NCBI GenBank assembly: GCA_028289375.1
Contig: JANQQK010000086.1
Coordinates: 1 to 64,000 of the forward strand
Origin: Phycisphaerae bacterium
Lineage (GTDB): Bacteria; Planctomycetota; Phycisphaerae; UBA1845
Reading direction: 5' to 3'
Length of the DNA stretch: 64,000 nucleotides
Each line of letters starts with the position of its first letter. Positions within the stretch are counted from its first letter, which is position 1. The notes beneath the pieces are model-generated. The model did no database searches. It saw only the letters and a program-made list of their open reading frames with translations, and was not told the origin of the DNA. Of the stretch, positions 43,605 to 51,841 are shown piece by piece. A program made the translations under genes and the position numbers.

Positions 43605-45068
43605 CTAACCCTTGATCACCCCGATTGGCCGCATCCGCGCGACGCGCTTGCTGATGCCGGCCTCATCCACGACGCGCACAACATCGTTGACATCCTTGTA
43701 CGCCTCCGGCTGCTCTTCATCCAAACCGCGTCGACCACGCGCCCGCGCGTAGACACCCCGATCCAGCAACTCCCGATGAATGGACCGCCCCTTCGCGCTG
43801 CGTACCGCAGCGGTACGCGACATCACCCGTCCCGCCCCATGACACGCACTGCCGAACGTATCCGTCATCGAGCCATCCTGCCCAACCAGCACGTAACTGC
43901 TCCGCCCCATATCACCCGGAATCAACACAGGCTGACCAATGCTGCGATACTTGGCAGGTACCTCATCGTGTCCGGGCGGAAACGCCCGCGTCGCCCCCTT
44001 GCGGTGCACACACAAACTGCACGAGCGCCCGCCGACGTCGTACGGCTCCATCTTCGCGATGTTGTGCGCCACGTCGTACACCATCCGCATCCCCAGCTCC
44101 GGCGGTCGCATGCCGAAAACCTTCTCGAATGACTGCCGCGCCAAGTGTGTCATGATCTGCCGATTGCACCACGCGTAGTTCGCCGCCGCCCGCATCGCCC
44201 CAAGATACCGCTGCCCCTCACGCGAATGCACCGGCGCACACACGAGCTGCCGATCCGGGAGGTCAATTCCATACTTCTTCGGTACGTTCCGCAGCTCGCG
44301 CAGGTAGTCATCACACACCTGATACCCCAACCCGCGCGACCCCGAATGGATCATCACACAAACTTGCCCCAACGCCAGCCCCATCACGCCAGCCGCCTTC
44401 TCATCGAACACGTGATCGACGACCTGCACCTCCATGAAGTGATTGCCCGACCCAAGTGTCCCACACTGCCCTCGGCCACGCTCGATCGCCCGATCGGACA
44501 CCAGATCCGGATCCGCTCCACCCAGACGACCATGCCCCTCAGTCACATCAATGTCGGACGCATACCCGAACCCGCGTTCGACAACGAAACGCGAACCTTC
44601 GGTCATCAGCTTCTTCAAATCACCCCGATCGAACGTGACCTTGCTGCCTTGTCCGACGCCGCATGGTACGTTGGCAAACAGCGTGTTGATCAATTCCTCC
44701 AGCCGAGGCCGCACGTCCTCTTCGGTCAAGTCGCTGCGGATCAGCCGCACACCGCAGTTGATGTCATAACCCACACCACCCGGACTGATCACGCCGCCCT
44801 CTTCAGGATTCGTCGCCGCCACACCGCCGATGCAGAACCCATAACCGAAGTGAATGTCCGGCATCGCCAGGCTGTACTTCACAATCCCCGGCAAACAGGC
44901 CACGTTCGCCACCTGCTCCAGCGAATAATCATTTGCCATCAACTCCGCCAGCACATCGTCCGCGTAGATAACCCCATCCACCAGCATCCCCGGCTTGTGC
45001 GACTTGTCGATCTTCCACCGCCAGGCGTCCAGCCGCTCGAGTTGTCCTTCAAACTTCTTGCTACCCAC
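43605..45068 (-). CDS. rtcB: RtcB family RNA ligase
   Basis: A 487-residue GTP-dependent 3'-phosphate RNA ligase, the RtcB family used for RNA repair and tRNA splicing. Markers are GVGYDINCGVRLI (metal-binding Asp and Cys), GSGNHFMEVQ, MIHSGSRGLGYQ, YDVAHN.AKM and the guanylylated-His region ACHGAGRVMSRTAA. The neighbouring archease gene, two bases before the start, encodes the known RtcB activator, supporting a working ligation module. The length is normal. Confidence 0.95.
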   Translation of the reverse strand: MGSKKFEGQLERLDAWRWKIDKSHKPGMLVDGVIYADDVLAELMANDYSLEQVANVACLPGIVKYSLAMPDIHFGYGFCIGGVAATNPEEGGVISPGGVGYDINCGVRLIRSDLTEEDVRPRLEELINTLFANVPCGVGQGSKVTFDRGDLKKLMTEGSRFVVERGFGYASDIDVTEGHGRLGGADPDLVSDRAIERGRGQCGTLGSGNHFMEVQVVDHVFDEKAAGVMGLALGQVCVMIHSGSRGLGYQVCDDYLRELRNVPKKYGIDLPDRQLVCAPVHSREGQRYLGAMRAAANYAWCNRQIMTHLARQSFEKVFGMRPPELGMRMVYDVAHNIAKMEPYDVGGRSCSLCVHRKGATRAFPPGHDEVPAKYRSIGQPVLIPGDMGRSSYVLVGQDGSMTDTFGSACHGAGRVMSRTAAVRSAKGRSIHRELLDRGVYARARGRRGLDEEQPEAYKDVNDVVRVVDEAGISKRVARMRPIGVIKG

Positions 45069-45070
45069 AA

Positions 45071-45511
45071 CTATATATCCAACACAATGTCCACTTCGTG
45101 TTGCCCGTCATGCTGCACAATCTCAAGATCATGATACGTCACGGCCTTGACCTCGCGATCCAGCATTGACCGCTCGGCATCGACCTTGTACGCCACGCCC
45201 CGCACAACCAACGCCATCTCCTCCAGCGAAACAATCTCCAGATCGGTGATCCGCTCCTGTCGTGTTTCAAACTGAAACAACAACTCCGACAGAAAATCCT
45301 GAAGCAGCGCGGCCCGATCCGGCGCATCGAATCGCAGATTCACCCGCTCGGTAACGTCACCCGTCTCAACGCGACCGATGGCTGCATACAAGCCTTCCGC
45401 CGCCGACAAGAAGAGCCCTTCAATTGTCGAACCCCAGGCATGCAACACCAGGTCGGCTGTGTGATCACGAAGCTCAAACCCGGACGACGTTGCATCCATA
45501 CCCACACTCAC
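45071..45511 (-). CDS. Archease, RtcB activator
   Basis: A 146-residue archease with the conserved FELRDHTADLVLHAWG start (His and Asp near the metal site), LFLSAAEGLYA, LLQDFLSELLFQFE and AVTYHDLEIV near the end. Archease helps RtcB turn over by speeding its guanylylation. The start is a GTG whose bases overlap the TGA stop of murA (GTGA), so prmC, murA, archease and rtcB are likely one transcript, although murA is an unexpected member. An alternative ATG lies four codons in. Confidence 0.92.
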   Translation of the reverse strand: MSVGMDATSSGFELRDHTADLVLHAWGSTIEGLFLSAAEGLYAAIGRVETGDVTERVNLRFDAPDRAALLQDFLSELLFQFETRQERITDLEIVSLEEMALVVRGVAYKVDAERSMLDREVKAVTYHDLEIVQHDGQHEVDIVLDI

Positions 45512-46773
45512 TCCGCTACCCGACGAATGTCCGCTCCCACGCCAGCCAGCTTCTCTTCAATGCGCTCATATCCGCGATCGATGTGATACGCCCGGCTCAT
45601 CTTCGTCGTTCCCTTTGCGATCAGACCTGCCAATATCAACGCCGCCGACGCGCGCAAGTCCGATGCCATCACCGGTGCCCCGATCAACCGTTTCACCCCA
45701 TGCACAATCACCGTCGCCCCTTCCCGACGAATGCTCGCCCCCATCCGGTTCAACTCCGCCACGTGCATGAACCGGTCCGGGAAGATCTTGTCCGTGATCA
45801 CACTGTTCCCATCACCGAGACACAGCAACGCCATCACCTGCGCCTGCAAGTCTGTTGGGAACCCAGGATACGGCTGCGTCGTGATGTCCACCGGATCAAG
45901 ACGTCGTGACGACGAAATCACCACACCCTTCTCACCGCGCTCCACGTTGACGCCAATCCGTCGCAACCGATCAACCACCGCAATCAGATGCTCAAGCCGC
46001 GCACCATTCAACGTCAACTCACCATTTGTGATCGCCGCCGCCACCATGAACGTCCCCGCCTCAATCCGATCGGTAATCACCGAGTGATCACAACCTTTCA
46101 AGGACGCCACGCCATCAATCAGAATCCGCGGCGTGCCATGCCCACCGATCTGCGCACCACACGCATTCAGGAAATCGCACAAATCGGCAATCTCCGGTTC
46201 ACACGCCGCCGACTCAATCACCGTTCGTCCCTCAGCCAACGTCGCCGCCATCAACGCGTTCGCAGTCGCCGTTACGGACGATCCGAACGCACCGCCCAGA
46301 AACATCTCCGTCCCACGCAGCTTCTTACCGCGCAACATCATGTCACCATTGACCAGATCCGAATCCGCCCCCAACGCCTCCATCGCCATTACATGTAAAT
46401 CCACCGGCCTGGAACCAATCGCACAGCCGCCCGGCATCGCAACCTGCGCCCGCTTGCGCTTTGCCAGCAATGGCCCCAAAACGCAGACACTCGCGCGCAT
46501 CTTGCTGACCAATTCGTACTCGGCGTGGCAGTTCATCTCGTCTTCGACGCGCAACTTCAGCGATCCATCATCCTCCCACGAATACGCAACCCCCAACCGC
46601 TGCAACAGTGTCAGCATCGCCTGAATATCGCGAAGACGTGGCACATTGCGCAGCACGACCTCCTCTTCGCAAAGCAAACTAGCAGCCAGAATCGGAAGCG
46701 CCGCATTCTTCGCGCCACTGATATCCACAGCACCCTTCAGACGATTCCCACCGCTGATCTCGAAATGATCCAC
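45508..46773 (-). CDS. murA: UDP-N-acetylglucosamine 1-carboxyvinyltransferase
   Basis: A 421-residue enzyme, the first committed step of peptidoglycan synthesis, adding enolpyruvate to UDP-GlcNAc. The N-terminal LKGAVDISGAKNAALPILAA and the catalytic loop VAMPGGCAIGSRPVDLH, with active-site Cys117, are intact, so it should be fosfomycin-sensitive in principle. TQPYPGFPTDLQAQ and DRGYERIEEKL are further markers. It overlaps archease by four bases and follows prmC by 51 bases. Its presence argues that this organism makes peptidoglycan, a point once disputed for planctomycetes. Confidence 0.96.
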   Translation of the reverse strand: MDHFEISGGNRLKGAVDISGAKNAALPILAASLLCEEEVVLRNVPRLRDIQAMLTLLQRLGVAYSWEDDGSLKLRVEDEMNCHAEYELVSKMRASVCVLGPLLAKRKRAQVAMPGGCAIGSRPVDLHVMAMEALGADSDLVNGDMMLRGKKLRGTEMFLGGAFGSSVTATANALMAATLAEGRTVIESAACEPEIADLCDFLNACGAQIGGHGTPRILIDGVASLKGCDHSVITDRIEAGTFMVAAAITNGELTLNGARLEHLIAVVDRLRRIGVNVERGEKGVVISSSRRLDPVDITTQPYPGFPTDLQAQVMALLCLGDGNSVITDKIFPDRFMHVAELNRMGASIRREGATVIVHGVKRLIGAPVMASDLRASAALILAGLIAKGTTKMSRAYHIDRGYERIEEKLAGVGADIRRVAE

Positions 46774-46824
46774 AACGCCGTCCTTCCCGATCGAAATGTT
46801 CCGGATTGCTCCGAGCGCAGTGTA

Positions 46825-47724
46825 TCACACTTTGACGAATTGCATCACCCGGTCATGAACTTCACCAGGCCCTTTGAACGTGCCGACATGCTCGAACGCG
46901 CCCTCGGATGTGAATATCTCCGCCACCGCAGCCGACTGCCCCGCTCCGATCTCCACGATCACGACCCCGGCGTCCGCCAGCAACCTCAGCGAATCCGTCG
47001 CAATCCTGCGATAGAAACTCAGCCCATCCCTCGCCGCGAGCGCTCCACGAGGCTCATAGTCCCGAATCCCCGCCGGCAAGTCGGCCCAATCGGCATCAGT
47101 CACGTATGGCGGATTTGATACCAAGACATGGAACCCGCCATCCGGCACACCAGCGGCGTCGAGAAGCAGGCCATCATGCTCGGTGATCTCAACCCGGTCC
47201 GAGATTTCATGCCGTTCAACGTTGCCCCGCGCCATCGCCGCCGCATCGGCAGACACATCCAAACCAGCACCGCGCACGTGCGGGCACTGCTTCGCCAAGG
47301 CAATCAAAATGCAACCACTGCCCGTTCCGAAATCAAGCACGTGGATCGGCCTGTCCGAAACTTCCGCGCACACCACCAAAGCCCGATCCACCACCGTTTC
47401 GGTATCAGGTCTCGGGATAAGCACGCCCGGACCAACGGTGAATGGCAGCGAATAGAACTCCTTTTCCCCGACCAGATACGCAATCGGCTCATGCTTGGCC
47501 GCCCGCCGCACGTGATCCCGAAAGACCGCCACCGCTTCAGCAGCCGGCATCTGCTCGAACTGCGTGTACAGGCCGATCCGCGGGCACCCCATCGCGTGGG
47601 CCAGCAGTACCTCCGCCGACAACCGCGGCTCATCCACCTCATGATGGCGAAAATGCTCGGCCGTCCACCCCAGCAAGCGCCCGACGGTCCATTCCGCTGA
47701 CTTGGATTCCGTTCCTTCTGACAT
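46825..47724 (-). CDS. prmC: Peptide chain release factor N5-glutamine methyltransferase
   Basis: A 299-residue SAM-dependent methyltransferase that methylates the GGQ glutamine of release factors. The N-terminal helical domain (residues 1-90) is followed by LIPRPDTETVVDRAL, the SAM-binding DFGTGSGCILIALA (131-144) and the catalytic NPPYV (204-208). The length is normal. It is the first gene of the prmC-murA-archease-rtcB run. A plus-strand tRNA gene lies about 160 bases upstream, divergent from it. The release factor gene prfA, often adjacent, is not in the window. Confidence 0.94.
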   Translation of the reverse strand: MSEGTESKSAEWTVGRLLGWTAEHFRHHEVDEPRLSAEVLLAHAMGCPRIGLYTQFEQMPAAEAVAVFRDHVRRAAKHEPIAYLVGEKEFYSLPFTVGPGVLIPRPDTETVVDRALVVCAEVSDRPIHVLDFGTGSGCILIALAKQCPHVRGAGLDVSADAAAMARGNVERHEISDRVEITEHDGLLLDAAGVPDGGFHVLVSNPPYVTDADWADLPAGIRDYEPRGALAARDGLSFYRRIATDSLRLLADAGVVIVEIGAGQSAAVAEIFTSEGAFEHVGTFKGPGEVHDRVMQFVKV

Positions 47725-47826
47725 GCCAAGCCCTTATACCGGCCTAACCGACCGCTGCAATCACCAGTACCTTTCATTGCAAGGCCTTCGCGGACCGAAT
47801 ACACTCCGCGATCCGACGCGATCGTC

Positions 47827-47855
47827 TTGAGAACGTCAACGCGTCAACAAAAATT
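47827..47855 (+). promoter_or_regulatory. Possible promoter of tRNA-His
   Basis: TTGAGA (47827-47832), a 17-base spacer and AAAATT (47850-47855) would start transcription about 16 bases before the tRNA. Both boxes are only partial matches. Confidence 0.35.
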
Positions 47856-47881
47856 GCCACCCGCGTTGGTGGTGGCACGAT

Positions 47882-47955
47882 GGTGGGCGTAGCTCAGCTG
47901 GAAGAGCACTAGGTTGTGGTCCTAGGGGTCGCGGGTTCAAATCCCGTCGCTCACC
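47882..47955 (+). tRNA. tRNA-His (anticodon GTG)
   Basis: A complete cloverleaf: a seven-base acceptor stem with G-1 (47882) opposite C73 (47955), the identity pair of histidine tRNAs; a D arm starting TAGCTCAGCTGG; an anticodon stem CTAGG/CCTAG with loop TTGTGGT, anticodon GTG at 47916-47918; and a T arm with GGTTCAAATCC. The 3' CCA is not encoded (CAT follows C73), so it must be added after transcription. It stands alone rather than in a tRNA cluster. Confidence 0.96.
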
Positions 47956-48088
47956 CATTCCATTGAACTCAAAGCCATACAAAACATAAGCTTACCGAGA
48001 TCCAGCACGCAAGCTGATCGCCCAACGCGGTCCACCGTCCTCGTTGATGTCGCAAGCCCATATTGGTGAGTCGGATCGACCAATCGTG

Positions 48089-48877
48089 CTACGCCATCGC
48101 CCGCCCCGCCCATGCCGCCAGCATGTCTGATACAAAGGCGGCGTCTTCGGGTTTGGAAAGCAGATGATCCGCACTGCCAAGCGAAACGAAGCTCTTGGGA
48201 TGCTTGGCCCATCCGAATATCTGGGCTGCATGGTCGATGCCAACGATCGTGTCGACCGGCGAGTGGAATATCATCAACGCCCGTCGCAGCGAACCGATCA
48301 CGTTCCGTGCATCCTGCTCGCGCAAGTCGTCGAGCAACGCCTTGCCCAGCATGAAAGGCCGACCACCGATCGACACCTCCGCCTGTCCTGTCTCCTCGAT
48401 CGAAGACGCCGCAGGCCCGATCAGGCGCATCACATGTTCCGGTTCGGCTGGCGCTCCGATCGTGGCCACCGCTTTGCACGCTGCGATCTTCGACGCGGAA
48501 AACAACACCGCAGCCCCACCTAGCGAGTGTCCGACGAGCAACGCCGGTGCCGACCGATTCTGCCGCAGCCAATCGGCGGCGGCCAGGAGGTCGCCAACGT
48601 TCGATGAAAACGTAGTTTGCGCAAACTCACCTTCACTTTGTCCAAGTCCCGTGAAATCGAATCGCAGCACGCCGATCCCGCGCTCGGACACTCCCCGCGC
48701 GATCCGCGTCGCGGCCAGAATGTCCTTGGAGCAAGTGAAACAATGTGCAAACAGCGCGTACGCCCCCGCACTTCCACCGTTTGGTTCGTGCAGGCGTGCA
48801 GACAAGGTGTGCCCCAACGACCCGACGAACTCAATCTTCTCAGCTTCCACACCAATTCCTTCCTTGAATGCCGCCAT
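48089..48877 (-). CDS. Alpha/beta hydrolase, OsmC-fusion type but without the OsmC domain
   Basis: A 262-residue serine hydrolase: FAHCFTCSKDILAATRIARG (oxyanion side), LRFDFTGLGQSEGEFAQTTF (typical of this subgroup), the nucleophile elbow LLVGHSLGGAAV, an Asp in FHSPVDTIVGI and the His in LGSADHLLSK. The GLGQSEGEF.QT.FSSNV pattern belongs to hydrolases normally fused to a C-terminal OsmC domain; here the protein stops after the hydrolase domain and the OsmC part is absent. No signal peptide. The substrate is unknown. The gene is isolated between tRNA-His and a zinc-ribbon pair. Confidence 0.85.
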   Translation of the reverse strand: MAAFKEGIGVEAEKIEFVGSLGHTLSARLHEPNGGSAGAYALFAHCFTCSKDILAATRIARGVSERGIGVLRFDFTGLGQSEGEFAQTTFSSNVGDLLAAADWLRQNRSAPALLVGHSLGGAAVLFSASKIAACKAVATIGAPAEPEHVMRLIGPAASSIEETGQAEVSIGGRPFMLGKALLDDLREQDARNVIGSLRRALMIFHSPVDTIVGIDHAAQIFGWAKHPKSFVSLGSADHLLSKPEDAAFVSDMLAAWAGRAMA

Positions 48878-48982
48878 TGGTGCAGCAGCAGTCTCGAAAA
48901 TCAGTAGCGATTTGAAACCACACCCCTTCGATCGATGATATCATAGTGGCCAGCGGGAGACTCGATGAATTGACGTCACGTA

Positions 48983-49438
48983 TTACGCCAACCAAACACT
49001 GGCAACGGCGGTGACAACCCCGAGTACGATCACGAAGGCCGCCAACATGTAGTTCGGTGGTTCCTTGGCCAGTGAGCGTCCATGCTCCGTGGCTTTCAGG
49101 GCACGCAAACCCTGCCCGCCGTAGACCGCAGCAGCCAACCCACCGAGACCACCCACCACGAGCGTGATGCTGGTCAACTGTCCAAACGCCGTTAAGGCGG
49201 CCACAACGGCCGAGGTCAACCCGATGGTTAACCCCAAACGCACCTGATCATTGGCCTGCCGCAGCTCCGTTGCTTCCCGACGTGCGCGCCGCGATTCCTC
49301 GCGCAGCTCGCCCATGGTGGCTTGGAATCCACACTCCGGACACTTGAGCGTCGCTAGACCGCGCAGGTCATATCCGCATTCTGGACAACGCGGCGGGCGT
49401 TGCTCAGTCCACTCATCGGCGGCGACTGCCCGGATCAT
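48983..49438 (-). CDS. Zinc-ribbon membrane protein (CGYDL type)
   Basis: A 151-residue protein. The N-terminal ribbon RCPECGYDLRGLATLKCPECG (about residues 17-37) is followed by a charged helix (EESRRARREATELRQANDQV) and three hydrophobic segments (GLTIGLTSAVVAALTAFGQL, TLVVGGLGGLAAAVYG, MLAAFVIVLGVVTAVASVWL). It starts three bases after the stop of the upstream zinc-ribbon gene, so the two form an operon. This is another member of the ribbon-plus-helices type that recurs in the window. Function unknown. Confidence 0.78.
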   Translation of the reverse strand: MIRAVAADEWTEQRPPRCPECGYDLRGLATLKCPECGFQATMGELREESRRARREATELRQANDQVRLGLTIGLTSAVVAALTAFGQLTSITLVVGGLGGLAAAVYGGQGLRALKATEHGRSLAKEPPNYMLAAFVIVLGVVTAVASVWLA

Positions 49439-49441
49439 GCC

Positions 49442-50476
49442 CTATCCCCAGGACCAACTGAAACGATGCTTGAAATGGTGGTAGTACAGACCGATCATAC
49501 GCATGGCCACCACCATGCCATAAACACTTGCAACGGACACAAGCACGGAAGCGCCGAATGGGTTCTTGCCGGCCTGATGAGAGTGCACGGCATCTGCTGC
49601 AAGCGAAGAGCCGATCAATGCCCCACATACAAGTGCGCAAGTGACAAGGTATGGCACTGCCGTCACGAAGATCGTACGAAGTATCAGTACCGGGTGCATC
49701 AACGCACCCAACCCACCCACAGCAGCCATCAGCATGATCATCGGGAACATCAATCCACCGAGGATGACAAACAAGAGCACCATCTCATCAGGGTTGTCCA
49801 ACGTCGGGCCAATCCCTCCCATGATGAGAATGGCGTAGCAGATAAGCGGAAGCATGCATAGCGCAGAAACACCGATGAACTTCAGCAACGGGAAGATGAT
49901 GCCGTCTATCCAGCCATCAAAGAAGTTCATATCGGGAAGATCTTTCTCGCCACCGGCGGCATGCAGAACAATGTTGAAGTAGTAGGCACACAACCATCCG
50001 TTCACGATGATCGAACCGACAAGCCCGAGACATGCCGCAAATGATAGCAACGACTGGACAGCCCCCATGACACACAGGGTGATGATGTTTGCCAAGTTGC
50101 CCGGATTCGTGATCAACAGGCAACTACCGCCGACATCCTTGATGTAAGCAGACCAGTGCTGTGCCATCGAGCCAATCGCCCCACCGCTCGGAGCACCCCG
50201 CATCTCATCCGCTTCTTCGGCCATGGCAGCGCGGCGTTGGGCTTCGGCGCGCTGTCGTTCCTGACGCTCCGCAGCGCGTGATGCGGCGCTCGATGCTTCG
50301 GCAGCCAACGCAGACCATACGCCTGACTCTTCTTCAGTGACCTCCGCCGCAACCTCTGCCGGTTCGACATCTGGCAGTTGAATCGCGCGTTGACAGTTCT
50401 TGCATTTGACACGCTTGCCGGCCAACCGCTCAGGAAAGGTATATTGGGCGCCGCATTGACAGGTCACGATTGACAT
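49442..50476 (-). CDS. Polytopic membrane protein with N-terminal zinc ribbon
   Basis: A 344-residue protein. The N-terminus CQCGAQYTFPERLAGKRVKC plus KNCQRAIQLPD is a zinc ribbon of the MJ0042-like type, followed by a charged Ala/Glu/Arg-rich linker (about 45-95) and five or six membrane helices (IITLCVMGAVQSLLSFAACL, LVGSIIVNGWLCAYYF, FIGVSALCMLPLICYAILIM, FVILGGLMFPMIMLMAAVGG, YLVTCALVCGALIGSS). The helical part resembles DUF4013-type proteins. It is the first gene of a two-gene operon and faces away from parB across the parS-containing gap. Confidence 0.72.
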   Translation of the reverse strand: MSIVTCQCGAQYTFPERLAGKRVKCKNCQRAIQLPDVEPAEVAAEVTEEESGVWSALAAEASSAASRAAERQERQRAEAQRRAAMAEEADEMRGAPSGGAIGSMAQHWSAYIKDVGGSCLLITNPGNLANIITLCVMGAVQSLLSFAACLGLVGSIIVNGWLCAYYFNIVLHAAGGEKDLPDMNFFDGWIDGIIFPLLKFIGVSALCMLPLICYAILIMGGIGPTLDNPDEMVLLFVILGGLMFPMIMLMAAVGGLGALMHPVLILRTIFVTAVPYLVTCALVCGALIGSSLAADAVHSHQAGKNPFGASVLVSVASVYGMVVAMRMIGLYYHHFKHRFSWSWG

Positions 50477-50706
50477 GGGTTTCTCCGCGTTAAGCCGCGC
50501 ATCCTAACTCATGGACTACTGCAGCAACGAATATAAACAATGTCTCAATTTGGAACACGCACGTCAGAATGTGTGTATTCGCGACGTGCATCAGCCAGAG
50601 CAATACCAAACACAAACCTAACATTTAATGTGGTTCGGAATCGTCTGACGATCGCCGAGTGCCAGAGAGACGCTTGGAGGAATCGCGGCCGCCGTCGCGA
50701 TCGGCC

Positions 50707-50722
50707 TGTTTCACGTGAAACA
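50707..50722. promoter_or_regulatory. parS site 1 (perfect consensus)
   Basis: TGTTTCACGTGAAACA is identical to the 16-base bacterial chromosomal parS consensus and is a perfect palindrome. It lies about 115 bases before the first possible parB start and is the expected loading site for ParB. Confidence 0.95.
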
Positions 50723-50805
50723 CATCTGGTTATTGCGAATCTGAGCTTGCGTTCTCGGCAGGCCTGACTAATCTGGGAGGATCGGCTCGGGTGTCAAATC
50801 GCACT

Positions 50806-50821
50806 CGTTTCACGTGAAACA
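50806..50821. promoter_or_regulatory. parS site 2 (15 of 16 matches)
   Basis: CGTTTCACGTGAAACA differs from the parS consensus only in its first base. It is 99 bases after site 1 and 14 bases before the parB start, so ParB binding here might also autoregulate parB. Confidence 0.92.
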
Positions 50822-50835
50822 ACGCCCTATCAAGG

Positions 50836-51828
50836 ATGACCGCCATGCAGAAGAACGAGAAGATCAAATCCCGGCGTTTGGGACGTGGATTGCAGGCATT
50901 ATTATCGGGCGATGAAGAATCGCCAGCAGAATCGACCCAAGCGATACCATCAACAGAATCAGTAGAATCGCCCCCACGGGAAGCCAGAAGGCCCATGCCC
51001 GCCGATGCCCGGCATCGTCTAATCCCGGTCGGAGAGCTTCGACCCAACCCATATCAACCTCGTACAGAGATGGATCAGGAGTCGATTGATGAATTGGCCA
51101 GGTCGATCGGTCAATCCGGCGTGATTCAGCCGATCCTGGTTCGGCTGGTCTCTGACGGTTACGAGATCATTGCCGGGGAGCGACGTTGGCGGGCATCGAA
51201 ACGGGCCAAGCTCAAACAGGTTCCAGTCATCGTCCATGATGCCAGTGACGAGCAGATGCTCGAATTGGCCATTGTCGAGAATATTCACCGGCGAGACCTC
51301 AACGCCATCGAGCGTGCCCAAGCCTATCGGCGATACTGCGACGTGTTTGCACTGTCAGCAGAGAAGGTGGCGGAGCGCCTTGGCGAGAATCGGACGACCG
51401 TGATCAACTTCCTGCGCCTTCTCGAGCTTCCCGGCGAGATTCGCGACCTGGTCTCAAACGGACAGCTCAGCGCTGGTCATGCACGAGCTATTCTGGGCGT
51501 TCCCGGGGAAGGCAAGCGGATCGAGATTGCCAAGAGGGCGATCAACCTGGGCTGGTCGGTCCGAACGATCGAGGACGTGGTTCGGAAAGCCAAGGAAGAA
51601 AAACCAACCCAATCAACCAGCAAGAAGGCCCAGCCGCCCAAGAAGGAGTCGTACCTCAAGTCACTGGAGAACCGGTATGCCGAACGATTCAAGTCGAAAG
51701 TGGCGATCCAGATGACAGACAAAGATGCCAACATTGGAAGGCTGGTCATCGAGTTCTACAGCCTCGAGGACTTTGAGCGCATTTCCGAGTTGGCTGGCGT
51801 TGATGCCGACCTGTCGGACGATGACTAA
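50836..51828 (+). CDS. parB: Chromosome partitioning protein ParB/Spo0J
   Basis: A 330-residue ParB: a basic start KSRRLGRGLQALLSGDE, the CTP-binding ParB/Srx domain (LIPVGELRPNPYQPRTEMDQ, SIGQSGVIQPILVR, YEIIAGERRWRASKRA), the central helix-turn-helix (RLGENRTTVINFLRLLELPG, GQLSAGHARAILG) that reads parS, and a C-terminal dimerisation region (ENRYAERFKSKVAIQMTD). ParB loads onto parS, forms a CTP-dependent clamp and segregates the origin with ParA and SMC. parA, which normally precedes parB, is absent here. The start is the ATG at 50836; another is three codons in. Confidence 0.96.
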   Translation: MTAMQKNEKIKSRRLGRGLQALLSGDEESPAESTQAIPSTESVESPPREARRPMPADARHRLIPVGELRPNPYQPRTEMDQESIDELARSIGQSGVIQPILVRLVSDGYEIIAGERRWRASKRAKLKQVPVIVHDASDEQMLELAIVENIHRRDLNAIERAQAYRRYCDVFALSAEKVAERLGENRTTVINFLRLLELPGEIRDLVSNGQLSAGHARAILGVPGEGKRIEIAKRAINLGWSVRTIEDVVRKAKEEKPTQSTSKKAQPPKKESYLKSLENRYAERFKSKVAIQMTDKDANIGRLVIEFYSLEDFERISELAGVDADLSDDD

Positions 51829-51841
51829 TTTGTTGAGCTGA

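Larger units (their letters stand above)
50477..50835. other. 359-base intergenic region with two parS sites, probably near the replication origin
   Basis: No gene is seen. The region holds two parS palindromes (50707 and 50806) and a short A/T-rich patch near 50530-50540 (GAATATAAACAATG), but no recognisable DnaA boxes. The plus strand is C-rich to the left and G-rich to the right of this gap. Promoters for parB (plus) and the zinc-ribbon operon (minus) must lie here but cannot be assigned. Confidence 0.7.

Noticed and set aside
47992..48090. Frame after the alpha/beta hydrolase stop that reads SPIWACDINEDGGPRWAISL
   Set aside because: It could suggest a frameshifted C-terminal tail, but it has no OsmC motifs, is very short, and the hydrolase is already of normal length for its domain.
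50477..50835. DnaA-box cluster or full oriC
   Set aside because: No TTATNCACA-like boxes were found in the gap, so only the vicinity of an origin is claimed, not oriC itself.
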